Below the pieces are notes generated by a model. It saw nothing but the letters and a program-made list of their open reading frames with translations. It was not told the DNA's origin and made no database searches. A program made the translations under genes and the position numbers. A stretch of 33,086 nt of DNA from Oscillospiraceae bacterium (GTDB lineage: Bacteria; Bacillota; Clostridia; Oscillospirales; Oscillospiraceae): assembly GCA_022799035.1 (NCBI GenBank), contig JAAWNQ010000024.1:1-33086 (forward strand), read 5' to 3'. Shown piece after piece: positions 13,702 through 21,330 of the stretch (the stretch's first letter is position 1; each line of letters opens with the position of its first letter).

Positions 13702-14796
13702 GTGGCTCAGAGACGGAGAAGAAGCCGAAAAAAGAGGCGGGGACGGCTGACTCCCCTCCAGCGGCTGGGGCGGGGACTGTATACCACCTTGGTGGTCTTC
13801 TCGGCCATCGTGGTGGGACTGTGGCTGGGATTCAAGATGGCCACCCGGAAGCCGGACATGGCCCAGCCCCCGGCCCGGCCCAACATCCCGGCGGTCACCG
13901 ACGACCCCAGCACCGAGATCGATGAAAGCCAGCAGACCCTGCAGAGAAGGGACGCCACCTGGACCTTCCTGCTGGCGGCGGAGGACCAGGTCAGCGGCAG
14001 CACCGACACCATCATGGTGTGCACCTATGACACGGTGAACCAGACCGTGGGGCTGGTCTCCCTGCCCCGGGACACCCTGGTGGACCGGGAGGGGTGGAAA
14101 TTCCACAAGCTCAACGAGGTCTACGCCGCGGGAAGCCACTATGATGTGGGGGGCGCCCCTTTGCTGATGGACGTAATCGGGGAAATGCTGGGCATCCCCA
14201 TCGACCATTATGTGCTCATCGACACCAAGATTTTTGTGGAGATCGTAGACGCGGTGGGCGGGGTAGATTTTAACGTGCCCGTCTATATGAACTATGACGC
14301 CCCCGACCAGGACCTGCACATCCACTACCAGCCGGGGATGCAGCATCTCACGGGAAAGCAGGCCCTGGAAGTGGTCCGGTGCCGGAAGAACTCCGACGGG
14401 CCGGGGGAGTATCCCAACAACATTTATGACGCCTACCCCGACGCGGACATCGGGCGGACCCGAACCCAGCAGGAGATGGTGAAGACCATCGTCAAGAAGG
14501 TGCTCTCCAACCCCCAGAAGGTGAATAGCTACATTGAGATCCTCTCCCGGTATGTGAAGACCGATCTGGAGCTGGGGAACCTACTGTGGTTCGGCCCCCA
14601 GGCCCTGAAGTTTGACTTTGCCGACCTGGAGACCGCCACCCTGCCCGGAAACGGGAACAGGAAGTTCGAGGGGGTCAAGTGGGTCTATGAGCTGGACATC
14701 GAGGGCAGTCTGGAGATCATCAACCGGTGCCTGAACCCCTACACCACGCCGGTCACCAGGGAGATGGTGCGGATGGTGCGGGGGGAAGCGATGTAA
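13702..14796 (+). CDS. LytR-CpsA-Psr (LCP) family glycopolymer ligase
   Basis: LCP enzymes attach teichoic acids or capsular polymers to peptidoglycan at the outer membrane face. The 364-residue protein has a strongly basic cytoplasmic tail (AQRRRRSRKKRRGR), one transmembrane helix (about 26-46) and an extracellular LCP domain with VGLVSLPRDTLVD, KLNEVYAAG, DAVGGVDFNVP, LTGKQALEVVRCRK and DIGRTRTQQEMV; the arginines that hold the polyprenyl pyrophosphate are present. Start: GTG 13702 sits 7 nt after AAAGGAGG; GTG 13696 is too close. There is no C-terminal LytR_C domain. Confidence 0.92.
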   Translation: MAQRRRRSRKKRRGRLTPLQRLGRGLYTTLVVFSAIVVGLWLGFKMATRKPDMAQPPARPNIPAVTDDPSTEIDESQQTLQRRDATWTFLLAAEDQVSGSTDTIMVCTYDTVNQTVGLVSLPRDTLVDREGWKFHKLNEVYAAGSHYDVGGAPLLMDVIGEMLGIPIDHYVLIDTKIFVEIVDAVGGVDFNVPVYMNYDAPDQDLHIHYQPGMQHLTGKQALEVVRCRKNSDGPGEYPNNIYDAYPDADIGRTRTQQEMVKTIVKKVLSNPQKVNSYIEILSRYVKTDLELGNLLWFGPQALKFDFADLETATLPGNGNRKFEGVKWVYELDIEGSLEIINRCLNPYTTPVTREMVRMVRGEAM

Positions 14797-14909
14797 GTGA
14801 AAAGTGAAAAATGAAAAGTTAAAAAGCTGGGCCACGCGGTACGGAGTACGGCGTGGCCCTTTGCTTTTTCACTGCTTTCTCTTTGGGGAGAAAGCCTTTC
14901 ACTTTTCAC
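14797..14909. repeat. Inverted-repeat element carrying a bidirectional terminator
   Basis: GTGAAAAGTGAAA (14797-14809) and TTTCACTTTTCAC (14897-14909) are perfect 13-bp terminal inverted repeats filling almost exactly the gap between the LCP stop and the argS stop. Inside are a 9-bp terminator stem and a second hairpin GCTTTCTC/GAGAAAGC (14874-14881, 14888-14895). The plan resembles the 815-937 element: A/G-rich ends with palindromes inside. Confidence 0.65.
14829..14867. terminator. Bidirectional terminator between the LCP gene and argS
   Basis: GGGCCACGC (14829-14837) pairs with GCGTGGCCC (14851-14859), with an inner GTAC/GTAC extension. TTTGCTTTTT follows on plus, and AGCTTTTT on minus. 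Confidence 0.9.
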
Positions 14910-14911
14910 TT

Positions 14912-16669
14912 TTACATCTTCTCCGGGGCGGTGACGCCCAGGAGGGTCAGGCCGTTTTGGAGGACGCTTCTGGCTGTGTCCGCCAGCTTGAGGCGGGCTT
15001 TTACCAGTTGGGGGGTCTCCCCCTTGATCCGGTGGGCGTTGTAGAAGCGGTGGAAGTCCCCGGCCAGGGTGGTCAGGTAGCGGTTCACCTGGGAGGGGTC
15101 GTAGTCCCGGGCGGCCAGCTTCAGCTCCTCGGGGAAGCGGGCGATGGTTTTCAGCAGGGAGAGCTCCTCGGGGCTGTTCAGGAGGCCGGCGTCCACCTCT
15201 CCCGCGGCGGGGACGGCTACCCTCTCCGCCTCCACCACCTTGGCGATGAGGGAGCAGATACGGGCGTGGGCGTACTGGACGTAGTAGACCGGGTTCTCGC
15301 TGTCCTCCCGGACCGCCAGGCCCAGGTCGAAGTCCAGGCCGCTGGTGGAGGAGCGGGAGTTGAAGAAGTAGCGGGCGGCGTCCACGCTCACCTCGTCCAG
15401 AAGGTCCCGGAGGGCGATGGCCTTGCCGGTTCGCTTGCTCATGCGGACGGGCTGACCGTCCTGGAGGAGATTCACCAGCTGCATGAGGACCACCACCAGA
15501 CGGTGGGAACCGTCCAGGCCCAGGCCGTCCAGGGCGGCCTGGAGACGGTGGACATGGCCGTGGTGGTCGGCCCCCCAGATGTTGATGGCGGTGTCAAAGC
15601 CCCGGACCTCCAGCTTGTTGCGGTGGTAGGCGATATCGGCGGCGAAGTAGGTGTAGAAGCCGTTCTGGCGGCGGAGCACGTCGTCCTTCAGGTCCAGCTT
15701 GTCCACCTGCTCCTGGGTCTTGCCCTCGGCCATGTATTTTTTCTTGAGAAGGCCGGTAGTGTCCAGCCAGAGGGCCCCCTCCTTCTCGTAGGTCCAGCCG
15801 GCGGCGGTGAGCTTGTCCACGGTATCCTGGACATAGCCGCTCTCATGGAGGGCGGATTCCAGGAACCACTCGTCATACTGGATCTTGTAGCGGCCCAGGT
15901 CCTCCTTCATCTTGGGGATGTTCACCTTCAGGCCGAAATCCGCCATGGCGTCCTGGCGCTCCTGCTCCGGTTTATCCAGCCAGGAGTCGCCGAACTGCGC
16001 CCGGAAGCCCTGGGCCAGCTCCTTGATGTCCTCCCCCTGGTAGCCGTCAGCGGGGAACTCCACCTTGTCCTCCCCCAGGAGGAGCTGCCGGTACCGGGCG
16101 TCGATGGACAGGGCGAACTTGTGGATCTGGTTGCCCGCGTCGTTGACGTAGAACTCCCGCCACACGTCGTAGCCCACCCGGTCCAGCACGGAGGCCAGAG
16201 CGTCCCCCAACACGCCGCCCCGGGCGTTGCCGATGTGCATGGGGCCGGTGGGGTTGGCGGAGACGAACTCCACCATCACCTTTCTCCCCCCGCCCAGGTC
16301 GCTTTGGCCGTAGGTGCGGCCCTGGGTCTCCACGGTGGAGAGGACCTCCCCGAACCACTTGGGGCCCAAGGTAAAGTTCAGAAAGCCGGGGCCGGCCAGC
16401 TCCACCTTGTCAAAGTAGGTGCCGCCCAGGTCCATGTTATCCGCCAGGGTCTGGGCGATGTCCCGGGGGGACTTTCCCAGGGCCTTGGCGGCGGCCAGGG
16501 CGTAGGAGGAGGCGTAGTCCCCGTTCTTGGCGTCCTTGGGGATATCCACCTTCACGGGGATGGACTCTCCCCCGGCGGGGAGTTGTCCGGCGGCGACGGA
16601 TTTCTGGTAGGCGGCCTGGGTCAGAGCAGCCACCTGGGCCTGGGCGGCTTCGATCATGTTAAGGGTCAT
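14912..16669 (-). CDS. argS: Arginyl-tRNA synthetase
   Basis: A class I synthetase that charges tRNA-Arg. The 585-residue protein has the N-terminal Arg-specific domain, the HIGH-type signature in NPTGPMHIGNARGG (HIGN at 145-148, with Asn in place of the final His), IWGADHHGHVHRLQAAL, a KMSKS equivalent VRMSKRTGKAIAL, and the DALR anticodon-binding C-terminus from about 470, ending LGVTAPEKM. The start at 16669 is ATGA-coupled to the DUF1934 gene, which lies upstream in the same operon. Length is normal (about 560-590). Confidence 0.96.
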   Translation of the reverse strand: MTLNMIEAAQAQVAALTQAAYQKSVAAGQLPAGGESIPVKVDIPKDAKNGDYASSYALAAAKALGKSPRDIAQTLADNMDLGGTYFDKVELAGPGFLNFTLGPKWFGEVLSTVETQGRTYGQSDLGGGRKVMVEFVSANPTGPMHIGNARGGVLGDALASVLDRVGYDVWREFYVNDAGNQIHKFALSIDARYRQLLLGEDKVEFPADGYQGEDIKELAQGFRAQFGDSWLDKPEQERQDAMADFGLKVNIPKMKEDLGRYKIQYDEWFLESALHESGYVQDTVDKLTAAGWTYEKEGALWLDTTGLLKKKYMAEGKTQEQVDKLDLKDDVLRRQNGFYTYFAADIAYHRNKLEVRGFDTAINIWGADHHGHVHRLQAALDGLGLDGSHRLVVVLMQLVNLLQDGQPVRMSKRTGKAIALRDLLDEVSVDAARYFFNSRSSTSGLDFDLGLAVREDSENPVYYVQYAHARICSLIAKVVEAERVAVPAAGEVDAGLLNSPEELSLLKTIARFPEELKLAARDYDPSQVNRYLTTLAGDFHRFYNAHRIKGETPQLVKARLKLADTARSVLQNGLTLLGVTAPEKM

Positions 16670-17097
16670 GGTTCGTTCTCCTTTGTTTTGACGGTGAGCC
16701 GCAGCCGGGTCTCTCCGGCGGCGCCCCCGATTTCCATTGTATAGTGGATGGTCACATGGCCCCCCCGCTCCCCCAGGTCGCTGCGCAGGGACAGGGTCCG
16801 CAGGGTCATGGGGATCCGGCCGTAGGGGGTCTGGTAGAGGGAGGTGTGGGTCTCGCCGGGTTGAAAGACCATACGGGAGGACAGTTCCCCGGTCCGGGTC
16901 AGGACGGCCCGGCGGGGGGCTATCTCCAGAGTGGTCCGGGTATCCCCCAGGCCGGAGGACTCCCCCTCCCGGTAGGTCAGCAGCCAGGTCTCCCCCTCCC
17001 GGCGGAGGTCTCCCCGGGCTTGCTGGGTCAGGACCTCCTTCCCCGTGTCCAGGGTCTGGAGGGAGTGGATGGTGACGGTCACCTTTGTATTGGACAT
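16666..17097 (-). CDS. DUF1934 (YwiB-like) domain protein
   Basis: A 143-residue protein of the DUF1934 family, a lipocalin/YwiB-type beta-barrel commonly encoded next to argS in Firmicutes; its biochemical role is unknown. Matching features are KVTVTIHSLQTLDTG near the start, the WLLTYREGE strand, VLTRTGELSSRMVFQPGETH and YGRIPMTLRT. Start: ATG 17097 follows GAGG by 7 nt; an in-frame ATG 21 nt upstream lacks a site. It is ATGA-coupled to argS. Confidence 0.88.
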   Translation of the reverse strand: MSNTKVTVTIHSLQTLDTGKEVLTQQARGDLRREGETWLLTYREGESSGLGDTRTTLEIAPRRAVLTRTGELSSRMVFQPGETHTSLYQTPYGRIPMTLRTLSLRSDLGERGGHVTIHYTMEIGGAAGETRLRLTVKTKENEP

Positions 17098-17127
17098 AGG
17101 AAAACCTCGAATTTCCAAAGTGCTCCT

Positions 17128-17156
17128 ATTATACCTGTATTTTCAGGTGGTGTAAA
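17128..17156 (-). promoter_or_regulatory. Promoter of the DUF1934-argS operon
   Basis: On the minus strand, TTTACA (complement of 17151-17156), 17-bp spacer, TATAAT (complement of 17128-17133). The spacer contains ACCTG-tatttt-CAGGT (17133-17148), a possible operator. There is no T-box-like leader: only about 25 nt separate the start site and the ATG. Confidence 0.82.
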
Positions 17157-17168
17157 GGGCGGATTTTT

Positions 17169-17558
17169 TCATTGCCCCCGGGGCCTGCGGCTCCAGCCGG
17201 CGATAAGCTCCGCCCCCAGGGTCACCGTCAGGGCGGCGCAGCCGGTCTCGAACCAGGTCCACAGGGAGGGGATGGCGTTCCACAGTCCGAACCAGGCCGC
17301 CAGGAAAAGCCCCCGGATCACCGCCGAGGCCGCCAGGAAGCCCCGCCGCCCGGTGCGGCGGAACAGGGACAGGAAAATGCCGCCCAGGAGCAGCAGGAAA
17401 AATCCGGTACGCTGGACCAGCCAGAGAAAAAGGGCTCCGAACCCGAAGAAACCCATACTGTTCCAGCTCTCCTCCGCGGCCCGGTGCAGCATGGCCATCA
17501 CCACCATGGTGGCCCCCAGGTCCAGCCACCAGAGGTACTCTTCTCTCTCTTTTTTCAT
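17169..17558 (-). CDS. Small integral membrane protein, unknown function
   Basis: A 129-residue protein with about three to four hydrophobic segments, for example MGFFGFGALFLWLVQ and FFLLLLGGIFLSLF, separated by short basic loops (RRTGRRG). The start MKKEREEYLWW is cytoplasmic by charge. I do not recognise a family. ATG 17558 follows GAGGAAAACGGG; the longer ORF upstream of it is the end of murI in another frame. It begins 10 bp after the murI stop and is almost certainly co-transcribed with it. Confidence 0.75.
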   Translation of the reverse strand: MKKEREEYLWWLDLGATMVVMAMLHRAAEESWNSMGFFGFGALFLWLVQRTGFFLLLLGGIFLSLFRRTGRRGFLAASAVIRGLFLAAWFGLWNAIPSLWTWFETGCAALTVTLGAELIAGWSRRPRGQ

Positions 17559-17568
17559 CCCGTTTTCC

Positions 17569-18381
17569 TCAACAGGTCCCCACGTCCGCCCGTTCCACCG
17601 TTCCCTCCACCGTCTCCCCCAGGAAGAGGGAGGCCAGGTGGGAGAAGTCCTGGGTGGAGTCGCTGACATAGAAGCGGCAGGAGCCCCTCTCCCGCTCGGC
17701 CAGGAGACCGTTCTCCCCCAGGACTTTGGCGGCGTGGGCGGCGCAGGCCGCCCCAGTGTCGATGAGCCTGACCGAGGGGCCCATGAAGGCGGCGATGGCG
17801 TCGGTGAGAAGGGGGTAATGGGTACAGCCCAGCACCAGGGCGTCCACCCCGGCGGCTTTGACGGGGGTCAGGTACTCCTCCACCACCAGCTCGGCCACCC
17901 TGTCCCCGGGGCGGAAGCGGCCGTTCTCCACCAGGGGGACGAAGAGGGGGCAGGCCCGGGCGGTGACGGTGACGGCGGGATCCAGGGCGGCCATCTCCCG
18001 CTCGTAGGCCCCGGAGCGGATGGAGGCGGAGGTGCCGATGAGTCCCACCCTTTTGGAGGGGGAGCTCTCCACCGCCGCCCGGGCCGCCGGGGAGACCACC
18101 CCGAAGATGGGCAGGGGGTTCTCCGCCGTCAGCTCGGTGAGGGCGTTGGCCGAGACGGTGCCGCAGGCCACCACGATGGCCTTGGGGTCAAAGGTCCGCA
18201 GGAAGGCCACGTCCTGGCGGGCATAGCGGAGGATGGTCTCCCGGCTCTTGGTGCCGTAAGGGACCCGCCCGGTGTCCCCGAAATAAACAAGGTCCTCCCC
18301 GGGCAGGATACGCTGTAGTTCCCGGAGGGCGGTGAGCCCCCCCAGGCCGGAATCAAATACGCCGATGGGACGGTTGTCCAT
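17569..18381 (-). CDS. murI: Glutamate racemase
   Basis: MurI converts L- to D-glutamate for peptidoglycan. The 270-residue protein starts at ATG 18381 after GGGAGAGG. Motifs: IGVFDSGLGGLTALREL at the N-terminus, YFGDTGRVPYGTKS, the first catalytic cysteine in VVACGTVSANAL (C73) and the second in LGCTHYPLL (C186), followed by LIDTG. One oddity: most MurI proteins read ACNT at the first cysteine, while here it is ACGT (Asn to Gly), removing a residue that usually contacts the substrate. Both cysteines are intact, so racemase remains the best call. Confidence 0.93.
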   Translation of the reverse strand: MDNRPIGVFDSGLGGLTALRELQRILPGEDLVYFGDTGRVPYGTKSRETILRYARQDVAFLRTFDPKAIVVACGTVSANALTELTAENPLPIFGVVSPAARAAVESSPSKRVGLIGTSASIRSGAYEREMAALDPAVTVTARACPLFVPLVENGRFRPGDRVAELVVEEYLTPVKAAGVDALVLGCTHYPLLTDAIAAFMGPSVRLIDTGAACAAHAAKVLGENGLLAERERGSCRFYVSDSTQDFSHLASLFLGETVEGTVERADVGTC

Positions 18382-18425
18382 TGGCCTCTCCCCTTCCAAA
18401 AAATCGAAAAATCGGTGTTTCCTCT

Positions 18426-18454
18426 ATGATATGCCGTTTTGGGCGGAAAGACAA
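18426..18454 (-). promoter_or_regulatory. Promoter of murI
   Basis: On the minus strand, TTGTCT (complement of 18449-18454), 17-bp spacer, TATCAT (complement of 18426-18431). A 9-bp hairpin CTCCCTTTT-ccaa-AAAAGGGAG (18466-18487) lies between this and the divergent promoter at 18499. Confidence 0.75.
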
Positions 18455-18498
18455 GGGGAATTTTTCTCCCTTTTCCAAAAAAGGGAGTGGATTCCTGT

Positions 18499-18526
18499 TT
18501 GACATTTCCTCCGCCCGCATTATAAT
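18499..18526 (+). promoter_or_regulatory. Promoter of the 138-aa gene and rhomboid gene
   Basis: TTGACA (18499-18504), 16-bp spacer, TATAAT (18521-18526): both hexamers match consensus, so strong constitutive expression is expected. Confidence 0.88.
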
Positions 18527-18572
18527 ATAGTAAGCACGGTCAGATTTCATTACGGCGAGGAGGTTGATTGCC

Positions 18573-18989
18573 ATGAAGCTGGAGCTGACCCAAAAGCAGT
18601 TTCGCCGTCTGCTGGACATGGCCTATATCGGAAACTGGATCCTGAACTCCACCCGGGGGGAGGACCGCTTTGCCGATTATGACCAGGTGGAGAGCCTTCT
18701 GTTCCAGAAGGCCAAGGAGCTGGGAATGGATACCCTGACGGAATACTGGCGCGGGGAGGCTGTTCCCTCCCAGGCCTTTGCCGAGGGGGGCATCCACGAG
18801 GCCATTATGGAGTATGAAAACAACGTATTTTTTGACATCCTGGCCGAGGATCTGGCCCGGAGGGATATGGACGACGTGCCCATCGACGAGAGCAACTACC
18901 AGGAGCTGACCCAGAGGATCGACGCCTATATCGCGGAGTTTGAGCAGCACGGCACCGACAACATTCTGGTGGACACGGAAAATCCGTAA
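18573..18989 (+). CDS. Conserved hypothetical acidic protein (138 aa)
   Basis: A soluble acidic protein starting MKLELTQKQFRRLLDMAYIG and continuing NWILNSTRGEDR. Proteins with this YIGNWxxN start are, from memory, common in Clostridia and Bacilli without assigned function. There is no signal peptide, membrane segment or catalytic motif that I can name; the C-terminus is a helix ending in Asp/Glu/Asn. ATG 18573 follows GAGGAGG (18557-18563) by 9 nt and a consensus promoter, so it is probably well expressed. The rhomboid gene follows 10 bp later. Confidence 0.82.
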   Translation: MKLELTQKQFRRLLDMAYIGNWILNSTRGEDRFADYDQVESLLFQKAKELGMDTLTEYWRGEAVPSQAFAEGGIHEAIMEYENNVFFDILAEDLARRDMDDVPIDESNYQELTQRIDAYIAEFEQHGTDNILVDTENP

Positions 18990-18999
18990 GGGAGGGGCT

Positions 19000-19569
19000 A
19001 TGAAAAGGATCCACTATAATTCCCCGGTGATCCTCACCTTTTTCTTTCTCTCCCTGGCCGCCCTGGCTCTGGGAGCGTTGACCCAGGGGTGGACCACCCA
19101 GAACCTGTTTTCCGTGTACCGCTCTCCCGCCGGCCCCCTGTTCTTTATACGTCTGGCGGGGCATGTGCTGGGACACAGCGGGTACGCCCATTTTGCGGGG
19201 AACATGGTCCTCCTTCTGGTGGTGGGACCTCCCATGGAGGAGAAGTACGGGAGCCGGGCTTTGCTGGCGGGGATCCTGCTCACCGCCCTGGTCTCGGGGG
19301 TCCTCCAGTGTCTTCTGTTCCCCGGGCGGGCCCTGCTGGGGGCCAGCGGCATCGTGTTTATGCTCATCCTCCTGTCCTCCCTGGCGGGGATGAGGGCGGG
19401 GTCCATCCCCCTGACCCTCATCCTGGTGGCCGCCATCTATCTGGGACAGGAGGTCTACGCCGCCCTCTTTGTGAAGGACAACGTGGCCCACTTCATGCAC
19501 CTGGTGGGCGGCCTGTGCGGCGCGGGGCTGGGACTGGCGGTCTTCCCGGGAAGGGGAAAAGCTGTCTGA
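19000..19569 (+). CDS. Rhomboid-family intramembrane serine protease
   Basis: A 189-residue membrane protein with about six helices, the minimal rhomboid core. The catalytic pair is visible: the serine in LLGASG (S116) and the histidine in VAHFMHLVGG (H167; H164 is also nearby). The HxxxN motif that lines the active site is HFAGN (H64 to N68). Rhomboids cleave membrane proteins near the outer face; the substrate here is unknown. ATG 19000 follows GGGAGGGG. It shares an operon with the 138-aa gene and ends at a strong terminator. Confidence 0.9.
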   Translation: MKRIHYNSPVILTFFFLSLAALALGALTQGWTTQNLFSVYRSPAGPLFFIRLAGHVLGHSGYAHFAGNMVLLLVVGPPMEEKYGSRALLAGILLTALVSGVLQCLLFPGRALLGASGIVFMLILLSSLAGMRAGSIPLTLILVAAIYLGQEVYAALFVKDNVAHFMHLVGGLCGAGLGLAVFPGRGKAV

Positions 19570-19577
19570 GAAAAGAG

Positions 19578-19619
19578 AACAGGAGCCACGCCGCGGACTG
19601 CGGCGTGGCTCCTGTTTTT
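19578..19619. terminator. Strong terminator between the rhomboid gene and the dehydratase gene
   Basis: AGGAGCCACGCCGC (19581-19594), GGACT loop, GCGGCGTGGCTCCT (19600-19613), a perfect 14-bp stem, then GTTTTT. It lies between converging genes and can serve both. Confidence 0.95.
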
Positions 19620-19625
19620 CGGCGT

Positions 19626-21302
19626 TTATTCTCCCCGGGTGGGGATATAGGCCCCCTTGGAGGCGGCGGAAACGTTTTTCCGGTACTGGTACAGGCAGCC
19701 GGCGGCGGGGCTGGGGGCGGTCCGCTCCATCTGGGTCCGGCGCAGGTCCAGGTCGGCGTCGGTCCGGAGGGTCCCGGCCAGCACATCCACGGTGATCCGG
19801 TCCCCATCCTTCAGGTAGGCGATGGGACCGTCGTCCAGGGCCTCGGGACAGATATGGCCCACGAAGCAGCCGTTGTTGGAGCCGGAAAAACGGCCGTCGG
19901 TGATGACGCAAACCTTGCTCCCCAGGCCCATGCCTACCAGGACCTTCATGATCTTATACATCTCGGGCATACCGGGGCCGCCCTTGGGACCCTCATTCCG
20001 GATCACCAGGACCTCCCCCTCCCTTACCCGGCCCGCCCGGACGCCCTCCAGGGCCTCCCGCTCGCTCTCGTAGATCCGGGCGGGACCCTGAAAGAGAAGG
20101 GCCTTCTCGGGAATGGCAGAGGGCTTGGTCACCGCCCCGTCGGGGGCCAGGTTGCCCCGAAGCACCGCGATGCCCCCCCGCTGGTGGACCGGGCGGTCCA
20201 GAGCCCGGATCACATCCCGGTCCCGGTTTTTCAGGGGGGCGATGTTCTCCCGGAAGCTCTGGCCGGTACAGGTAAGGCCATCCAGATCCAGAATGGAGGA
20301 GAGCTCCTTCATCACGGCGGGAACGCCCCCGGCCTCGTAAAAGTCAAGGAGGGTATACTGCCCCGCAGGGATCAGGGGGACCAGATGGGGCACCGACATG
20401 CTGATCCGGCCAAACTCAAAGATATCCAGATCCACCCCCGCCTCGTAAGCGATGGCCAGCAGGTGGAGCACCGCGTTGGTGGAGCCGCCGATGGCGGAAT
20501 TGACCTTGATGGCGTTGACCAGGGCGGCCCTGGTGACCAGGTCCCTGGCCCGGATATCCCGGCGGACCAGCTCCATGACCACAAGGCCGCTTTCAAAGGC
20601 CACGCTCTGCCGGCGGCTGTATACCGCGGGGATGGCCGCCGAGCCGGGCAGGGCCAGACCCAGGACCTCGGCCAGACAGCACATGGTATTGGCGGTACCC
20701 AGCATGGCGCAGGAGCCGACGGTGGGCACGGCGTTATTTTCGATCCAGTCAAACTCCTCCTGGGTGATGGCCCCGCTTTTCAGCGCCCCCTCGGACTGCT
20801 GGATGATGGAGTGGTCGATGTACTCCCCGCCGTAGGGATTGTTCTCCTTCATCCGCCCGGGCAGAGTGGGGCCGCCGTTGACAAAGACGGTGGGCAGGTT
20901 CACCCGGAGAGCCCCCAGGATCATTCCGGGAACGATCTTGTCGCAGGAGCCCAGAAGCACCAGACCGTCCAGCCGGTGGGCCTCCGCCATCACCTCTATG
21001 TCGTCGGCGATCATCTCCCGGCCGGGGAGGATGTACTGCATCCCCTTGTGGCTCATGGCCACCCCGTCGCAGGCCCCGATGGTGCCGAACTCAATGGGGG
21101 TGCCGCCGGCGGCGTAGATCCCCTCCTTCACCCGCTGGGTCATCTGCTTGAGGACCATGTGCCCCGGGCAGACCGTATTGTAGGCGTTCACCACAGCGAT
21201 GATGGGCTTTTGCAATTCCTCTCCGCTGAATCCGGAGGATTTGTAGAGGGCCCTTACGTTCGCCCACTCGGGCCCCCGCAGAATATCCTGACTTCTGGTC
21301 AT
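19626..21302 (-). CDS. IlvD/EDD-family dehydratase (dihydroxy-acid or sugar-acid dehydratase)
   Basis: An Fe-S dehydratase of 558 residues. Family motifs: GACDGVAMSHKGM, LLGSCDKIVPGM, VFVNGGPTLPGRM, VGSCAMLGTANTMCCLAE and ITDGRFSGSNNGCFVGHI. Candidate cluster cysteines include C45, C78, C120 and C198. IlvD makes 2-keto acids for branched-chain amino acids, but this gene sits 28 bp behind a DapA-family aldolase gene, and no ilvB/C/N genes are near. That pairing is typical of sugar-acid catabolism: dehydration to a 2-keto-3-deoxy acid, then aldol cleavage. I favour a sugar-acid dehydratase but cannot exclude IlvD. ATG 21302 follows AGGGAGGG. Confidence 0.85.
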   Translation of the reverse strand: MTRSQDILRGPEWANVRALYKSSGFSGEELQKPIIAVVNAYNTVCPGHMVLKQMTQRVKEGIYAAGGTPIEFGTIGACDGVAMSHKGMQYILPGREMIADDIEVMAEAHRLDGLVLLGSCDKIVPGMILGALRVNLPTVFVNGGPTLPGRMKENNPYGGEYIDHSIIQQSEGALKSGAITQEEFDWIENNAVPTVGSCAMLGTANTMCCLAEVLGLALPGSAAIPAVYSRRQSVAFESGLVVMELVRRDIRARDLVTRAALVNAIKVNSAIGGSTNAVLHLLAIAYEAGVDLDIFEFGRISMSVPHLVPLIPAGQYTLLDFYEAGGVPAVMKELSSILDLDGLTCTGQSFRENIAPLKNRDRDVIRALDRPVHQRGGIAVLRGNLAPDGAVTKPSAIPEKALLFQGPARIYESEREALEGVRAGRVREGEVLVIRNEGPKGGPGMPEMYKIMKVLVGMGLGSKVCVITDGRFSGSNNGCFVGHICPEALDDGPIAYLKDGDRITVDVLAGTLRTDADLDLRRTQMERTAPSPAAGCLYQYRKNVSAASKGAYIPTRGE

Positions 21303-21330
21303 GCTCTTCCCTCCCTTTTCTGTGGGGACC

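Noticed and set aside
14804-16744. A 646-codon plus-strand frame opposite argS
   Set aside because: Antisense shadow of argS, which has all class I synthetase motifs; no ribosome binding site.
16737-17075. ORFs opposite the DUF1934 gene
   Set aside because: Antisense shadows rich in Gly/Arg/Pro; no start signals, and the DUF1934 reading is coupled to argS.
17559-17669. A 37-residue N-terminal extension of the small membrane protein
   Set aside because: This part overlaps the end of murI in another frame; a ribosome binding site supports ATG 17558.
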